From positions 1-21,052 of the forward strand of contig JAUYAJ010000694.1 of assembly GCA_030693565.1 (NCBI GenBank): a stretch of DNA of 21,052 nucleotides, given 5' to 3'. This stretch comes from Rubrivivax sp. GTDB taxonomy: Bacteria > Pseudomonadota > Gammaproteobacteria > Burkholderiales > Burkholderiaceae_C. Of the stretch, positions 1-5,403 are shown piece by piece (positions within the stretch are counted from its first letter, which is position 1; each line of letters begins with the position of its first letter). The notes below the pieces were generated by a model that ran no database searches, was not told the DNA's origin, and saw only the letters and a list, made by a program, of their open reading frames with translations. The position numbers were made by a program, and so were the translations under genes.

Positions 1-1
1 G

Positions 2-685
2 CAGAAGGAAACCACGCCCTTCTACCCGCGCAGCCCCTACGCCGTGGCCAAGATGTACGCCTACTGGATCACGGTCAACTACCGCGAGGCCTATGGCCTC
101 TATGCCTGCAACGGCATCCTGTTCAACCACGAAAGCCCGCTGCGCGGCGAGACCTTCGTCACCCGCAAGATCACCCGCGCCATCGCCCGCATCGCGCTGG
201 GCCTGCAAGATTGCCTGTACCTGGGCAACCTGGGCGCACTGCGCGACTGGGGCCATGCCCGTGACTACGTGCAGATGCAATGGCTGATGCTGCAGCAGGA
301 GGTGGCCGAAGACTTCGTCATCGCCACCGGCGTGCAGTACAGAGTGCGCCAGTTCGTCGAGCGTTCGGCGGCCGAACTGGGCATCACGCTCGAATTCAAG
401 GGCCAGGGCGAAGCCGAAGTCGGCGTGGTGGCCCAGGTGGACAGCAAGCGCGCCAAATGCAAGGTGGGCGACGTGGTGGTGAAAGTGGACCCGCGCTACT
501 TCCGCCCGACCGAAGTGGAAAGCCTGCTGGGCGACCCGAGCAAGGCCAAGGCCAAGCTGGGCTGGACACCCACCACCACCTTCGACGAACTGGTGCGCGA
601 GATGGTGGAAGCCGACTACACCGCGGCCCGGCGCGACAGCCTGGTCAAGCTGGCGGGCTTTCAGGCTTACGACTACAACGAGTGA
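2..685 (+). CDS. gmd: GDP-mannose 4,6-dehydratase (3' part; 5' end outside the window)
   Basis: This is the C-terminal ~227 residues of an extended short-chain dehydrogenase that converts GDP-mannose to GDP-4-keto-6-deoxymannose in the cytoplasm, the first step toward GDP-L-fucose. The frame is open from base 2. The catalytic Tyr-x3-Lys motif appears near the start as SPYAVAK. Family signatures follow: FNHESPLRGETFVTRK, LGNLGALRDWGHARDYV, and the C-terminal PRYFRPTEVESLLGDPSKAK then LGWTP block. The stop is at 683-685, so the 3' end is intact. The next pathway gene, fcl, normally follows gmd directly. Here it begins 661 bases later, with a toxin-antitoxin-like pair between them. The only uncertainty is the missing 5' end. 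Confidence 0.97.
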   Translation, partial: QKETTPFYPRSPYAVAKMYAYWITVNYREAYGLYACNGILFNHESPLRGETFVTRKITRAIARIALGLQDCLYLGNLGALRDWGHARDYVQMQWLMLQQEVAEDFVIATGVQYRVRQFVERSAAELGITLEFKGQGEAEVGVVAQVDSKRAKCKVGDVVVKVDPRYFRPTEVESLLGDPSKAKAKLGWTPTTTFDELVREMVEADYTAARRDSLVKLAGFQAYDYNE

Positions 686-701
686 TCCGCCGGCCCGGCG
701 A

Positions 702-739
702 AGCGCGAAGGGCACAGGTCATCCAGGGGCCTTCGCGCT
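702..739. other. Hairpin between gmd and the DUF4258 gene
   Basis: A perfect 10-bp inverted repeat, AGCGCGAAGG (702-711) and CCTTCGCGCT (730-739), encloses an 18-nt loop. It starts 16 bases after the gmd stop codon and ends 22 bases before the DUF4258 start. No T-run follows, so it is not a classical intrinsic terminator. It could attenuate transcription leaving gmd, or act as an operator or mRNA structure for the small module downstream. No function is shown by sequence alone. Confidence 0.5.
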
Positions 740-761
740 GGGCATCGCGCACAATCTCGGC

Positions 762-1016
762 ATGTACAGCAAGCGCTTTGCTCGCCCTGTGATCGTTACC
801 CACCATGCGGCGCAGCGCATGGCCGAGCGGGCCGTTTCTGATGCGCTGCTGCTGCGACTTGTCGATGAGGGCCAAACCCGCTACCGCGACGAATCACACT
901 TGTGGGCCTGGATGGATGTGCCTGACCGCGAAGACAACCTGGTGTGCGCCGTACTGGTGCTGGAAAACGCGGTCATCGTCAAGACGCTGATGCACCACTG
1001 GGAGTTGCTGCCATGA
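762..1016 (+). CDS. DUF4258 domain protein, probable toxin half of a TA-like pair
   Basis: The 84-residue product resembles the DUF4258 family: a short basic N-terminus, a HHAAQRMAERAVS motif near residues 14-26, then alternating beta strands ending in an IVKTLMHHW strand. Proteins of this type are small RelE/BrnT-like folds often encoded beside a DUF2283 partner, and they are suspected rather than proven toxins. The stop overlaps the downstream start as ATGA, so the two are probably translationally coupled. The gene lies between gmd and fcl, two genes usually adjacent, so the pair looks like an insertion. The ATG at 762 was chosen because it gives the family's usual length. A toxic activity is inferred only. 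Confidence 0.8.
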   Translation: MYSKRFARPVIVTHHAAQRMAERAVSDALLLRLVDEGQTRYRDESHLWAWMDVPDREDNLVCAVLVLENAVIVKTLMHHWELLP

Positions 1017-1210
1017 AGACCACCTACTTTGACGATGACGACACGCTGGTGATACGCCTGTCGGACAAACCCATCGTGCGTGAGGTCTCGCAAGACTGGC
1101 ATACACATGTCAGCTATGCGGCTGACGGCTCTCTGGTGGAGACAGTGATCCTGGATGCCAGCAAGATCGGCGCCTGGCCATTGTCGATCGAGCATCGCGC
1201 GGCGGCATGA
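1013..1210 (+). CDS. DUF2283 domain protein, probable antitoxin partner
   Basis: The 65-residue product opens with MKTTYFDDDDTLVIRLSDKP and continues with a VSYAADGSLVETVILDAS segment. This strand-rich pattern (a YD..aD.lyi-type start, then D..G.vvgieil) matches DUF2283. Its ATG overlaps the DUF4258 stop by four bases (ATGA at 1013-1016), which is the reason for preferring this start over longer in-frame alternatives. DUF2283 proteins commonly sit immediately 3' of DUF4258 genes and are presumed antitoxins. The gene is toxin-first and antitoxin-second in order, the reverse of most type II systems. The antitoxin role is inferred from this pairing. Confidence 0.78.
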   Translation: MKTTYFDDDDTLVIRLSDKPIVREVSQDWHTHVSYAADGSLVETVILDASKIGAWPLSIEHRAAA

Positions 1211-1245
1211 GCTTCGCCTTGAAGCTTGTGCACCGCTAGGCAACT

Positions 1246-1350
1246 TTGAACCACGACGAAGTCTGGCGCGCGATTGTCGAAAGCCTGCCTCCTCTGCAAT
1301 CGGCTGCTGTTGCGCTGCTAGCCAGCCTTGCTGCCAAGGACCCCTCATGA
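1246..1350 (+). CDS. Possible 34-aa ORF overlapping the fcl start
   Basis: A TTG-initiated reading frame of 35 codons runs from 1246 and ends in a TGA that overlaps the fcl ATG (ATGA at 1347-1350). The predicted peptide contains an amphipathic, helix-like stretch (DEVWRAIVESLPPLQSAAVA). No convincing ribosome binding site precedes it and an in-frame stop lies just upstream at 1237-1239. It may be a coupling leader peptide, the tail of a gene truncated when the DUF4258/DUF2283 pair entered, or chance. I do not recognise a family. Confidence 0.22.
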   Translation: MNHDEVWRAIVESLPPLQSAAVALLASLAAKDPS

Positions 1351-2327
1351 CCCCCAACTCCCGCATCTACGTTGCCGGCCATCGCGGCCTGGTGGGCAGC
1401 GCCATCGTGCGCCGCCTGCGCGCCGCCGGCCATACCAAGCTGCTGCTGCGCACCCACGCCGAGCTCGACCTGACCGACGCCCAGGCCACCGAAGCCTTTT
1501 TCAAGGCCGAGCAGCCCGAATACGTGTTCCTGGCGGCGGCCAAGGTGGGCGGCATCGTGGCCAACAACAGCTACCCCGCCGAATTCATCCGCGACAACCT
1601 GGCGATCCAGACCAGCGTGATCCACGCCGCGTGGCGCGCCGGTGTGCGGCGGCTGCTGTTCCTGGGCAGCAGTTGCATCTACCCCAAGCTGGCGCCGCAA
1701 CCCATGCCCGAGAGCTGCCTGCTCAGCGGCCCGCTGGAACCCACCAACCGGCCCTATGCGCTGGCCAAGATTGCCGGCATCGAAATGTGCTGGAGCTACA
1801 ACCGCCAGTACGGCACGCGCTACCTGGCCGCCATGCCCACCAACCTGTACGGCCCCAGCGACAACTACCACCCGACCAACAGCCACGTGATCCCGGCGCT
1901 GATCCGCAAGTTCCACGAGGCCAAGCAACGCGGCGAAGCCAACGTGACGGTGTGGGGCAGCGGCACGCCGCGGCGCGAGTTCTTGTACAGCGACGACATG
2001 GCCGACGCCTGCGTGTACCTGATGGCGTTGAGCGACGAGCGCTACGCACCGCTGCTGGGCAGCGACGAAAGCGTGAGCGGCCGCTTCGAGCCGCCGCTGG
2101 TGAACGTCGGCGTGGGCGAGGACGTGACCATCGCTGAGCTGGCTGAGCTGGTGCGACGGGTGGTCGGTTTCGAAGGCAGCATCGAATACGACAGCAGCAA
2201 GCCCGACGGGACGCCGCGCAAGCTGATGGATGTGGCCAGGCTCCAGGCCGCGGGCTGGACAGCGCGCACCGCGCTCGAAGACGGCCTGCGCAAAGCCTAC
2301 GCAGAGTTTGCCTCTCAGGCGGGCTGA
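1347..2327 (+). CDS. fcl: GDP-L-fucose synthase
   Basis: This 326-residue NADPH-dependent epimerase/reductase converts GDP-4-keto-6-deoxymannose to GDP-L-fucose. The N-terminal Rossmann motif is GHRGLVG (residues 11-17). The active site shows LGSSCIYP (Ser108/Ser109/Cys110) and Tyr137-x3-Lys141 in RPYALAK. Other family signatures are AAAKVGGIVANN, MPTNLYGPSDNYHP, and a C-terminal PDGTPRKLMDV substrate-binding block. The ATG at 1347 was chosen over longer in-frame extensions because homologues begin a few residues before the glycine-rich motif. Length is normal for the family. It works with gmd upstream, probably for the fucose content of the polysaccharide. The stop lies 25 bases before a palindromic repeat. 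Confidence 0.97.
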   Translation: MTPNSRIYVAGHRGLVGSAIVRRLRAAGHTKLLLRTHAELDLTDAQATEAFFKAEQPEYVFLAAAKVGGIVANNSYPAEFIRDNLAIQTSVIHAAWRAGVRRLLFLGSSCIYPKLAPQPMPESCLLSGPLEPTNRPYALAKIAGIEMCWSYNRQYGTRYLAAMPTNLYGPSDNYHPTNSHVIPALIRKFHEAKQRGEANVTVWGSGTPRREFLYSDDMADACVYLMALSDERYAPLLGSDESVSGRFEPPLVNVGVGEDVTIAELAELVRRVVGFEGSIEYDSSKPDGTPRKLMDVARLQAAGWTARTALEDGLRKAYAEFASQAG

Positions 2328-2328
2328 A

Positions 2329-2480
2329 GGACCCGGAGGGGGTCCACCCGGAGGGGGTCAGGTCTTGCCTTTTGCCTACGTCGTCGCCCTGCCACGAACG
2401 CTTGTTCCCAGGCATGGGCTGGTACTTGTTCGCCAGCGGATCTGGATCGCAGCGAAGGCAAAAGGCAAGACCTGACCCCC
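2329..2480. repeat. Palindromic-ended repeat, copy 1 (core 2353-2480)
   Basis: The core is 128 bp with perfect 24-base terminal inverted arms (2353-2376 and 2457-2480, beginning GGGGGTCAGGTCTTGCC) around an ~80-base interior. In front of it a 14-base block is tandemly repeated (2331-2344 and 2346-2359), overlapping the left arm. A small hairpin GGACCC/GGGTCC sits at 2329-2345. The element lies between the convergent 3' ends of fcl and doc, 11 bases from the doc stop. Its interior resembles copy 3 (shared TTCCCAGGC and GGATCGCAGCGAA). It looks like a REP- or MITE-type non-autonomous element. It might also help terminate convergent transcripts, though no T-run is present. Confidence 0.92.
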
Positions 2481-2491
2481 TACCGGACCGG

Positions 2492-2875
2492 CTACCGCCG
2501 CTGCGCGTGTTGCCGGAGCCAGGCGGCAAAGCCAGCTTCGTCGAGACTGCCGGCTGCTACGGCCAGCATCGTCAAGGTGGCCTCGGCTTGGCCAGCTTTC
2601 AGGCGCCAGCCGTTCAATCCAAGGAACAAGCCGACAGCAAGGAATGCCGCGCGCTTGTTGCCGTCAATGAACGCGTGATTCTTGGCCACACCCACACCAT
2701 AGGCAGCGGCCAATGCCGACACGTCGGGGGCGCCGTCGGCAGCCAGGTTGAGTGGGCGCGCAAGGGCAGACTCCAGCAGCCCTTCGTCGCGCAGCCCCGC
2801 CGCACCGCCATGTTCAGACAGGCTGTCCGCATGCAGCAAGAGCAGGGCTTGCTTGTCCACCCATCGCCAGTTCAC
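2492..2875 (-). CDS. doc: Death-on-curing (Doc/Fic family) toxin
   Basis: The 127-residue product carries the Doc-type Fic motif HAFIDGNKR (His67 to Arg75), with Lys where canonical AMPylating Fic enzymes have Gly. Doc proteins of this type phosphorylate EF-Tu and stop translation. The preceding VSALAAAYGVGVAKN segment and the C-terminal helices also fit Doc, and the length is typical (~125 aa). Its ATG overlaps the stop of the upstream AbrB-type antitoxin gene as ATGA, so the pair forms a coupled type II module. The active-site residues are intact, so the toxin may be functional. The stop codon lies 11 bases from repeat copy 1. Confidence 0.93.
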   Translation of the reverse strand: MNWRWVDKQALLLLHADSLSEHGGAAGLRDEGLLESALARPLNLAADGAPDVSALAAAYGVGVAKNHAFIDGNKRAAFLAVGLFLGLNGWRLKAGQAEATLTMLAVAAGSLDEAGFAAWLRQHAQRR

Positions 2876-3096
2876 TTCGCAAGCTCGCGGAACGTATCGC
2901 GGTACTCTCGCATGAACTCGCTTCCCAGCGCCAGTTGTTCGGCCACCTCGGGGTTGTAGGGCGTGAGGGCCACCCCATCCGGCGTGTCGGTCACGAACAC
3001 CGAGTCACCCTTCTGCAGTTTCAGCCGTGCCAGCATCTCCTTGGGCAAGATCAGGCCCACCGAATTGCCGATCTGGGTCAGTTTGAGTGTCGTCAT
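2872..3096 (-). CDS. AbrB/MazE-type antitoxin of the Doc module
   Basis: The 74-residue protein has an N-terminal swapped-hairpin AbrB/MazE DNA-binding domain: LTQIGNSVGLILPKEMLARL then LKLQKGDSVFV, residues ~5-34. A charged C-terminal segment (EFMREYRDTFRELAK) probably wraps and neutralises the toxin. AbrB-type antitoxins paired with Doc toxins are a known combination, though Phd is the more familiar partner of Doc. It is the first gene of the module. A 12-bp palindrome just upstream is a likely autoregulatory operator. No strong Shine-Dalgarno sequence precedes the ATG. Confidence 0.92.
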   Translation of the reverse strand: MTTLKLTQIGNSVGLILPKEMLARLKLQKGDSVFVTDTPDGVALTPYNPEVAEQLALGSEFMREYRDTFRELAK

Positions 3097-3106
3097 GGTC
3101 AGTCGC

Positions 3107-3118
3107 TGGTTATAACCA
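3107..3118. promoter_or_regulatory. Palindromic putative operator/-10 region of the AbrB-Doc module
   Basis: TGGTTATAACCA is a perfect 12-bp palindrome located 10 bases upstream of the antitoxin start codon. On the minus strand it contains TATAAC, a plausible -10 element. Dimeric AbrB-type antitoxins bind short palindromes over their own promoters, so this is a good candidate operator for autorepression. No clear -35 box was found. Confidence 0.5.
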
Positions 3119-3159
3119 ACGTAATACTACGACACGACGCTCCACCAGCGCAAGCAGAA

Positions 3160-3285
3160 GGGGTCAGGTCTTGCCTTTTGCCTACGTCATCGCCCTGCCC
3201 CGGACTCCTATTCCACGGCAGCGGCTGACGCTTGCCTGCATGTCGATCTCCATCGCAGCGAAGGCAAAAGGCAAGACCTGACCCC
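3160..3285. repeat. Palindromic-ended repeat, copy 2
   Basis: This 126-bp copy has perfect 23-base inverted arms at 3160-3182 and 3263-3285, flanked by A on the left and T on the right, which extend the palindrome by one base. The interior shares CATGTCGATCT near the right arm with copy 4, defining a second subfamily. It lies between the AbrB-Doc module and the 3' end of the PEP-CTERM gene. That gene's reading frame enters the repeat directly after its basic terminus and stops inside the repeat interior, near 3208. Confidence 0.93.
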
Positions 3286-3918
3286 TACCCTCCGGCGTGC
3301 CATGAAGGCCAGCACGGCCAGTCCGGTCAGAAGCATGGCGTAGGTCCCGGACTCGGGCACCGGCGAGGCGGTCACGGTCGCCTCGCCAATATTGAACAAG
3401 CCGCCGACGTGACTGCCCCAGAAACTGCTCAGGATCACGCTGCTCGTGGCGATGACATCGAGGCCGGTGCCGATCAAGCTGACACTGTCATTGCAGAGCC
3501 CGCTGCCACATACCGGCCCGTACGCGGTGCTGGTCAGTGTCCTCGTGCTGCCACCGATCGTCACCGACCAGCCGGTCAATGTTCCGGGAACGCTGTTGGA
3601 GGGCAAGACACCGCCCAGCAGCTGGATCGCGGAGACATAAGACAGCGCCGACAAGTGCAATGTGACCGTCGGGGAATCCGGTAACCAGAACAGCTGATTG
3701 TTGAACTCGTCGACAGGAACGATGCCGTCGTTGAGCGTGCCGCCGCCACCCGAGTAGTTGTTGCCGACGATGAGACCGGAATAGGTGTGTGCCCAGCCAC
3801 CAGCCCCACTGAGTTGGGCATTGCCGATGTCGTAGCTGTGAACAGTGACCGCGTGCGCCCAGGCGGTCAACCCAACCGCAAGAGCTGCCGCGACGAGGAA
3901 CTTCTGGACTCGCTGCAT
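3208..3918 (-). CDS. PEP-CTERM sorted exported protein with a repeat-encoded C-terminal tail
   Basis: The 236-residue predicted exported protein has a signal peptide (about 1-23, cleavage after AHA) and a Gly/Ser/Thr-rich, strand-rich body. Its C-terminal sorting signal is SPVPESGTYAM (a PES variant of the PEP motif), then a transmembrane stretch ending MARRR at 206-210. Such proteins are processed by exosortases and placed at the cell surface; the XrtB encoded at 16902-17807 is a candidate partner. Residues 211-236 are encoded by repeat copy 2, so the native stop just after Arg210 seems to have been lost. The start is supported by AAAGGA about 8 bases upstream. A body-domain function is not recognisable. 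Confidence 0.85.
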   Translation of the reverse strand: MQRVQKFLVAAALAVGLTAWAHAVTVHSYDIGNAQLSGAGGWAHTYSGLIVGNNYSGGGGTLNDGIVPVDEFNNQLFWLPDSPTVTLHLSALSYVSAIQLLGGVLPSNSVPGTLTGWSVTIGGSTRTLTSTAYGPVCGSGLCNDSVSLIGTGLDVIATSSVILSSFWGSHVGGLFNIGEATVTASPVPESGTYAMLLTGLAVLAFMARRRVGVRSCLLPSLRWRSTCRQASAAAVE

Positions 3919-4067
3919 GCTGGTGTCCTTTGAAAGTCGACCATTCAGGGGCTTGCGTGCCGGCAGGTTTCCCTTGCAGCCGACCCGCTCTGGTCAGCGC
4001 GCGAAGCCATGAGGAATATAGGTGGTGGAACGCGGATCCGCCAATCCCGTGAAGGAGCTCCCGCGAA

Positions 4068-4189
4068 GGGGTCTTGCCTTTTGCCTACGTCATTGCCCTG
4101 CCGCGAATTCCTTTTCCCAGGCTGGGGCCTGTACTTGGCTGGCTGCGGATCCGGATCGCAGCGAAGGCAAAAGGCAAGACCTGACCCCC
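4068..4189. repeat. Palindromic-ended repeat, copy 3 (left arm with 5-bp deletion)
   Basis: The right arm is complete at 4166-4189. The left arm, 4068-4085, lacks five bases (GGGGTCTTGCC instead of GGGGTCAGGTCTTGCC), consistent with loss of one unit of the internal GGTC-A-GGTC direct repeat. The interior matches copy 1 (TTCCCAGGC, GTACTTGG, GGATCGCAGCGAA). It is in the same orientation as the other copies. The PIN toxin frame enters this repeat after ALALL and continues through it to a stop at 4085-4087. Confidence 0.92.
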
Positions 4190-4609
4190 TCCCCCGAGCA
4201 ACGCCAGCGCCTGAGCCGGACTCAGGATCGCGACACCTTGCACCGTACCCAGGACGAGCAGATCGGCGTCGCCACTCACAAGCAGGCCGGCGCTGCCGGC
4301 GATGGCCAGCTGAACGAACTTGTCGTCATCCGGATCGCGGCTGACGCGCTCTGGCGCAGCGTCTACCACCACCCAATCGGCCACCGCGGCCCAGTCGTGG
4401 AGCAAGGCCTTGCGCACAGCCACCGACACATAGCGGTCGAACTTGGGGCGCCACAGGCGCTGCTCCAGTTCTGCGAAGGTGGCCTCGGAAACGAGCATGC
4501 GCCCATGGCGCAACAGGTGGCGCACCACCCGCGCCGGCACTGACGCTTCCAGCAACGCGGCGCTGATCAACACGTTCGTGTCGATGACAGCGCGCATGTC
4601 AGGCGTCAT
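4085..4609 (-). CDS. PIN-domain toxin (PilT-like) with a repeat-encoded C-terminal extension
   Basis: This PIN-family RNase of a toxin-antitoxin pair has the N-terminal acidic motif VIDTNVLISA (Asp10), the central Glu region FAELEQRLWRPKF (residues 45-57), and the late acidic cluster RDPDDDKF and VSGDADLLVL (residues 91-120). The native family length is about 138 residues, ending near ILSPAQALALL. The last ~36 residues here are translated from repeat copy 3, so the original stop was removed. The ATG at 4609 overlaps the antitoxin stop by 11 bases. A second ATG at 4597, one base past that stop, gives the more usual family N-terminus and may be the true start. Activity with the added tail is unknown. 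Confidence 0.88.
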   Translation of the reverse strand: MTPDMRAVIDTNVLISAALLEASVPARVVRHLLRHGRMLVSEATFAELEQRLWRPKFDRYVSVAVRKALLHDWAAVADWVVVDAAPERVSRDPDDDKFVQLAIAGSAGLLVSGDADLLVLGTVQGVAILSPAQALALLGGGGQVLPFAFAAIRIRSQPSTGPSLGKGIRGRAMT

Positions 4610-4850
4610 CGGCCAGAAGATCGCCCAGGCCGGCTGGCGTCAGCCCTGCAGCCGCGGCCTGCTTCGCCGCCACGTCCATGGTGTGCAGCAGACGGTCTGT
4701 ATAGAACGCACGCATGGCCTCGTAGTCCTGGGCAGACACCATGACGCCCACCACGCGGTCGCGCCGCATCACCCGCACCGGCTCGCGCTGAGCCAGGTCG
4801 ATGAACTCGCCAAACCGGGTCTTGGCTTCGTTGGCAGTGAAGGTCTTCAT
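4599..4850 (-). CDS. Phd/YefM-family antitoxin
   Basis: The 83-residue protein starts MKTFTANEAKTRFGEFIDLA and continues with EPVRVMRRDRVVGVMVSAQD, the typical Phd/YefM DNA-binding fold of about 50 residues. A C-terminal toxin-binding segment follows (residues ~55-83). It would bind and neutralise the PIN toxin encoded immediately downstream and repress the shared promoter. It is the first gene of the module and overlaps the toxin gene. A direct repeat about 48 bases upstream may contribute to operator binding. The module is bounded by repeat copies 3 and 4. Confidence 0.93.
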   Translation of the reverse strand: MKTFTANEAKTRFGEFIDLAQREPVRVMRRDRVVGVMVSAQDYEAMRAFYTDRLLHTMDVAAKQAAAAGLTPAGLGDLLADDA

Positions 4851-4897
4851 GGCGCCGATCCTCGGTTGCTGCAGATCAGACTCTATCGCAATCGAAC

Positions 4898-4915
4898 GAT
4901 TCGCTCGTTTCGCTC
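4898..4915. promoter_or_regulatory. Tandem 9-bp repeat upstream of the Phd antitoxin gene
   Basis: GATTCGCTC is followed directly by GTTTCGCTC, a 9-bp direct repeat with one mismatch, about 48-65 bases upstream of the antitoxin start. It overlaps a short imperfect inverted repeat (AACGA, 5-nt loop, TCGTT). Its position suits an antitoxin operator, but no clear -35/-10 pair supports it. Confidence 0.22.
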
Positions 4916-4927
4916 GGTCAAGACGAA

Positions 4928-5094
4928 GGGGGTCTTGCCTTTTGCCACGTCAAAGGGGTCCGTCAAAGGGGTCAGGTCTTGCCTTTTGCCTACGCCATCG
5001 CCCTGCCGCGGCTTCGTGTTCCAAGGCGGGGGGCGGGCGCTTGCGTGCATGTCGATCTCGATCGCAGCGAAGGCAAAAGGCAAGACCTGACCCC
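4928..5094. repeat. Palindromic-ended repeat, copy 4, with an extra partial left arm
   Basis: The core copy spans 4968-5094 with perfect 23-base arms at 4968-4990 and 5072-5094. Just before it, 4928-4946 is a second left arm (GGGGGTCTTGCCTTTTGCC) carrying the same 5-bp deletion seen in copy 3. The short motif GTCAAAGGGGTC also occurs twice in the spacer. This suggests one copy inserted into, or recombined with, another. Interior sequence groups it with copy 2. Unlike copies 1-3 it is not at the 3' end of a recognised gene; it lies between the divergent phd and lyase genes. Confidence 0.9.
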
Positions 5095-5403
5095 TTCTTC
5101 TTGCACACGGCAAACCAAAGGCCCAGACCGCGCCCACTCGCAAACCCCGTCACGCCTTTGGCGAAATCGCCGACCCACGGATCACGTTCGCTTACACGAA
5201 AGCGCTCAGGTGAGTTCGCGCTCCTGCCGAAATCTGGAGGACGTCGCTAACACGACCCGACGGACCTTCGCGGCCCGGATCCCGACTCTCCAGCCTTGCT
5301 CGTCCCTGACGACGATGCATTCGAACCGGGGGCCATACCGCGCCGACCCCGCTCAAGCATCACCCGACAGGCGGCGAATTCCACGCCGGAAGACGAAACT
5401 ATC
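5095..5403. other. Intergenic region upstream of the lyase-like lipoprotein
   Basis: These 309 bases hold no gene I can support. The last ~108 bases are an in-frame extension of the downstream gene, but the encoded residues lack signal-peptide character, so I treat them as untranslated. The region must carry the promoter of the lyase-like gene. I saw no convincing sigma-70 or sigma-54 promoter match and no strong hairpin. Confidence 0.4.

Noticed and set aside
2353..2480. Classical intrinsic terminator between fcl and doc
   Set aside because: The stem would enclose an ~80-base loop and no T-run follows on either strand, so only a looser effect on termination is possible.
3919..4010. Sigma-54 promoter upstream of the PEP-CTERM gene
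   Set aside because: A GGCAC-like element is present on the minus strand, but the GC element at the required 10-base spacing is missing.
2353..5094. Integron-like array with attC sites between small TA cassettes
   Set aside because: The repeats have long perfect arms beginning GGGGTCAGG and lack the GTTRRRY core pairs of attC sites. Cassette genes are not uniformly oriented relative to fcl and the upstream genes, and no integrase gene is in the window.
2353..5094. CRISPR array
   Set aside because: Only four copies, each ~125 bp with palindromic ends and separated by whole genes rather than short unique spacers.
5296..5403. Upstream extension of the lyase-like gene starting at 5296
   Set aside because: The extra 36 residues are charged and polar and would bury the lipoprotein signal peptide internally; ATG 5404 places the lipobox correctly.
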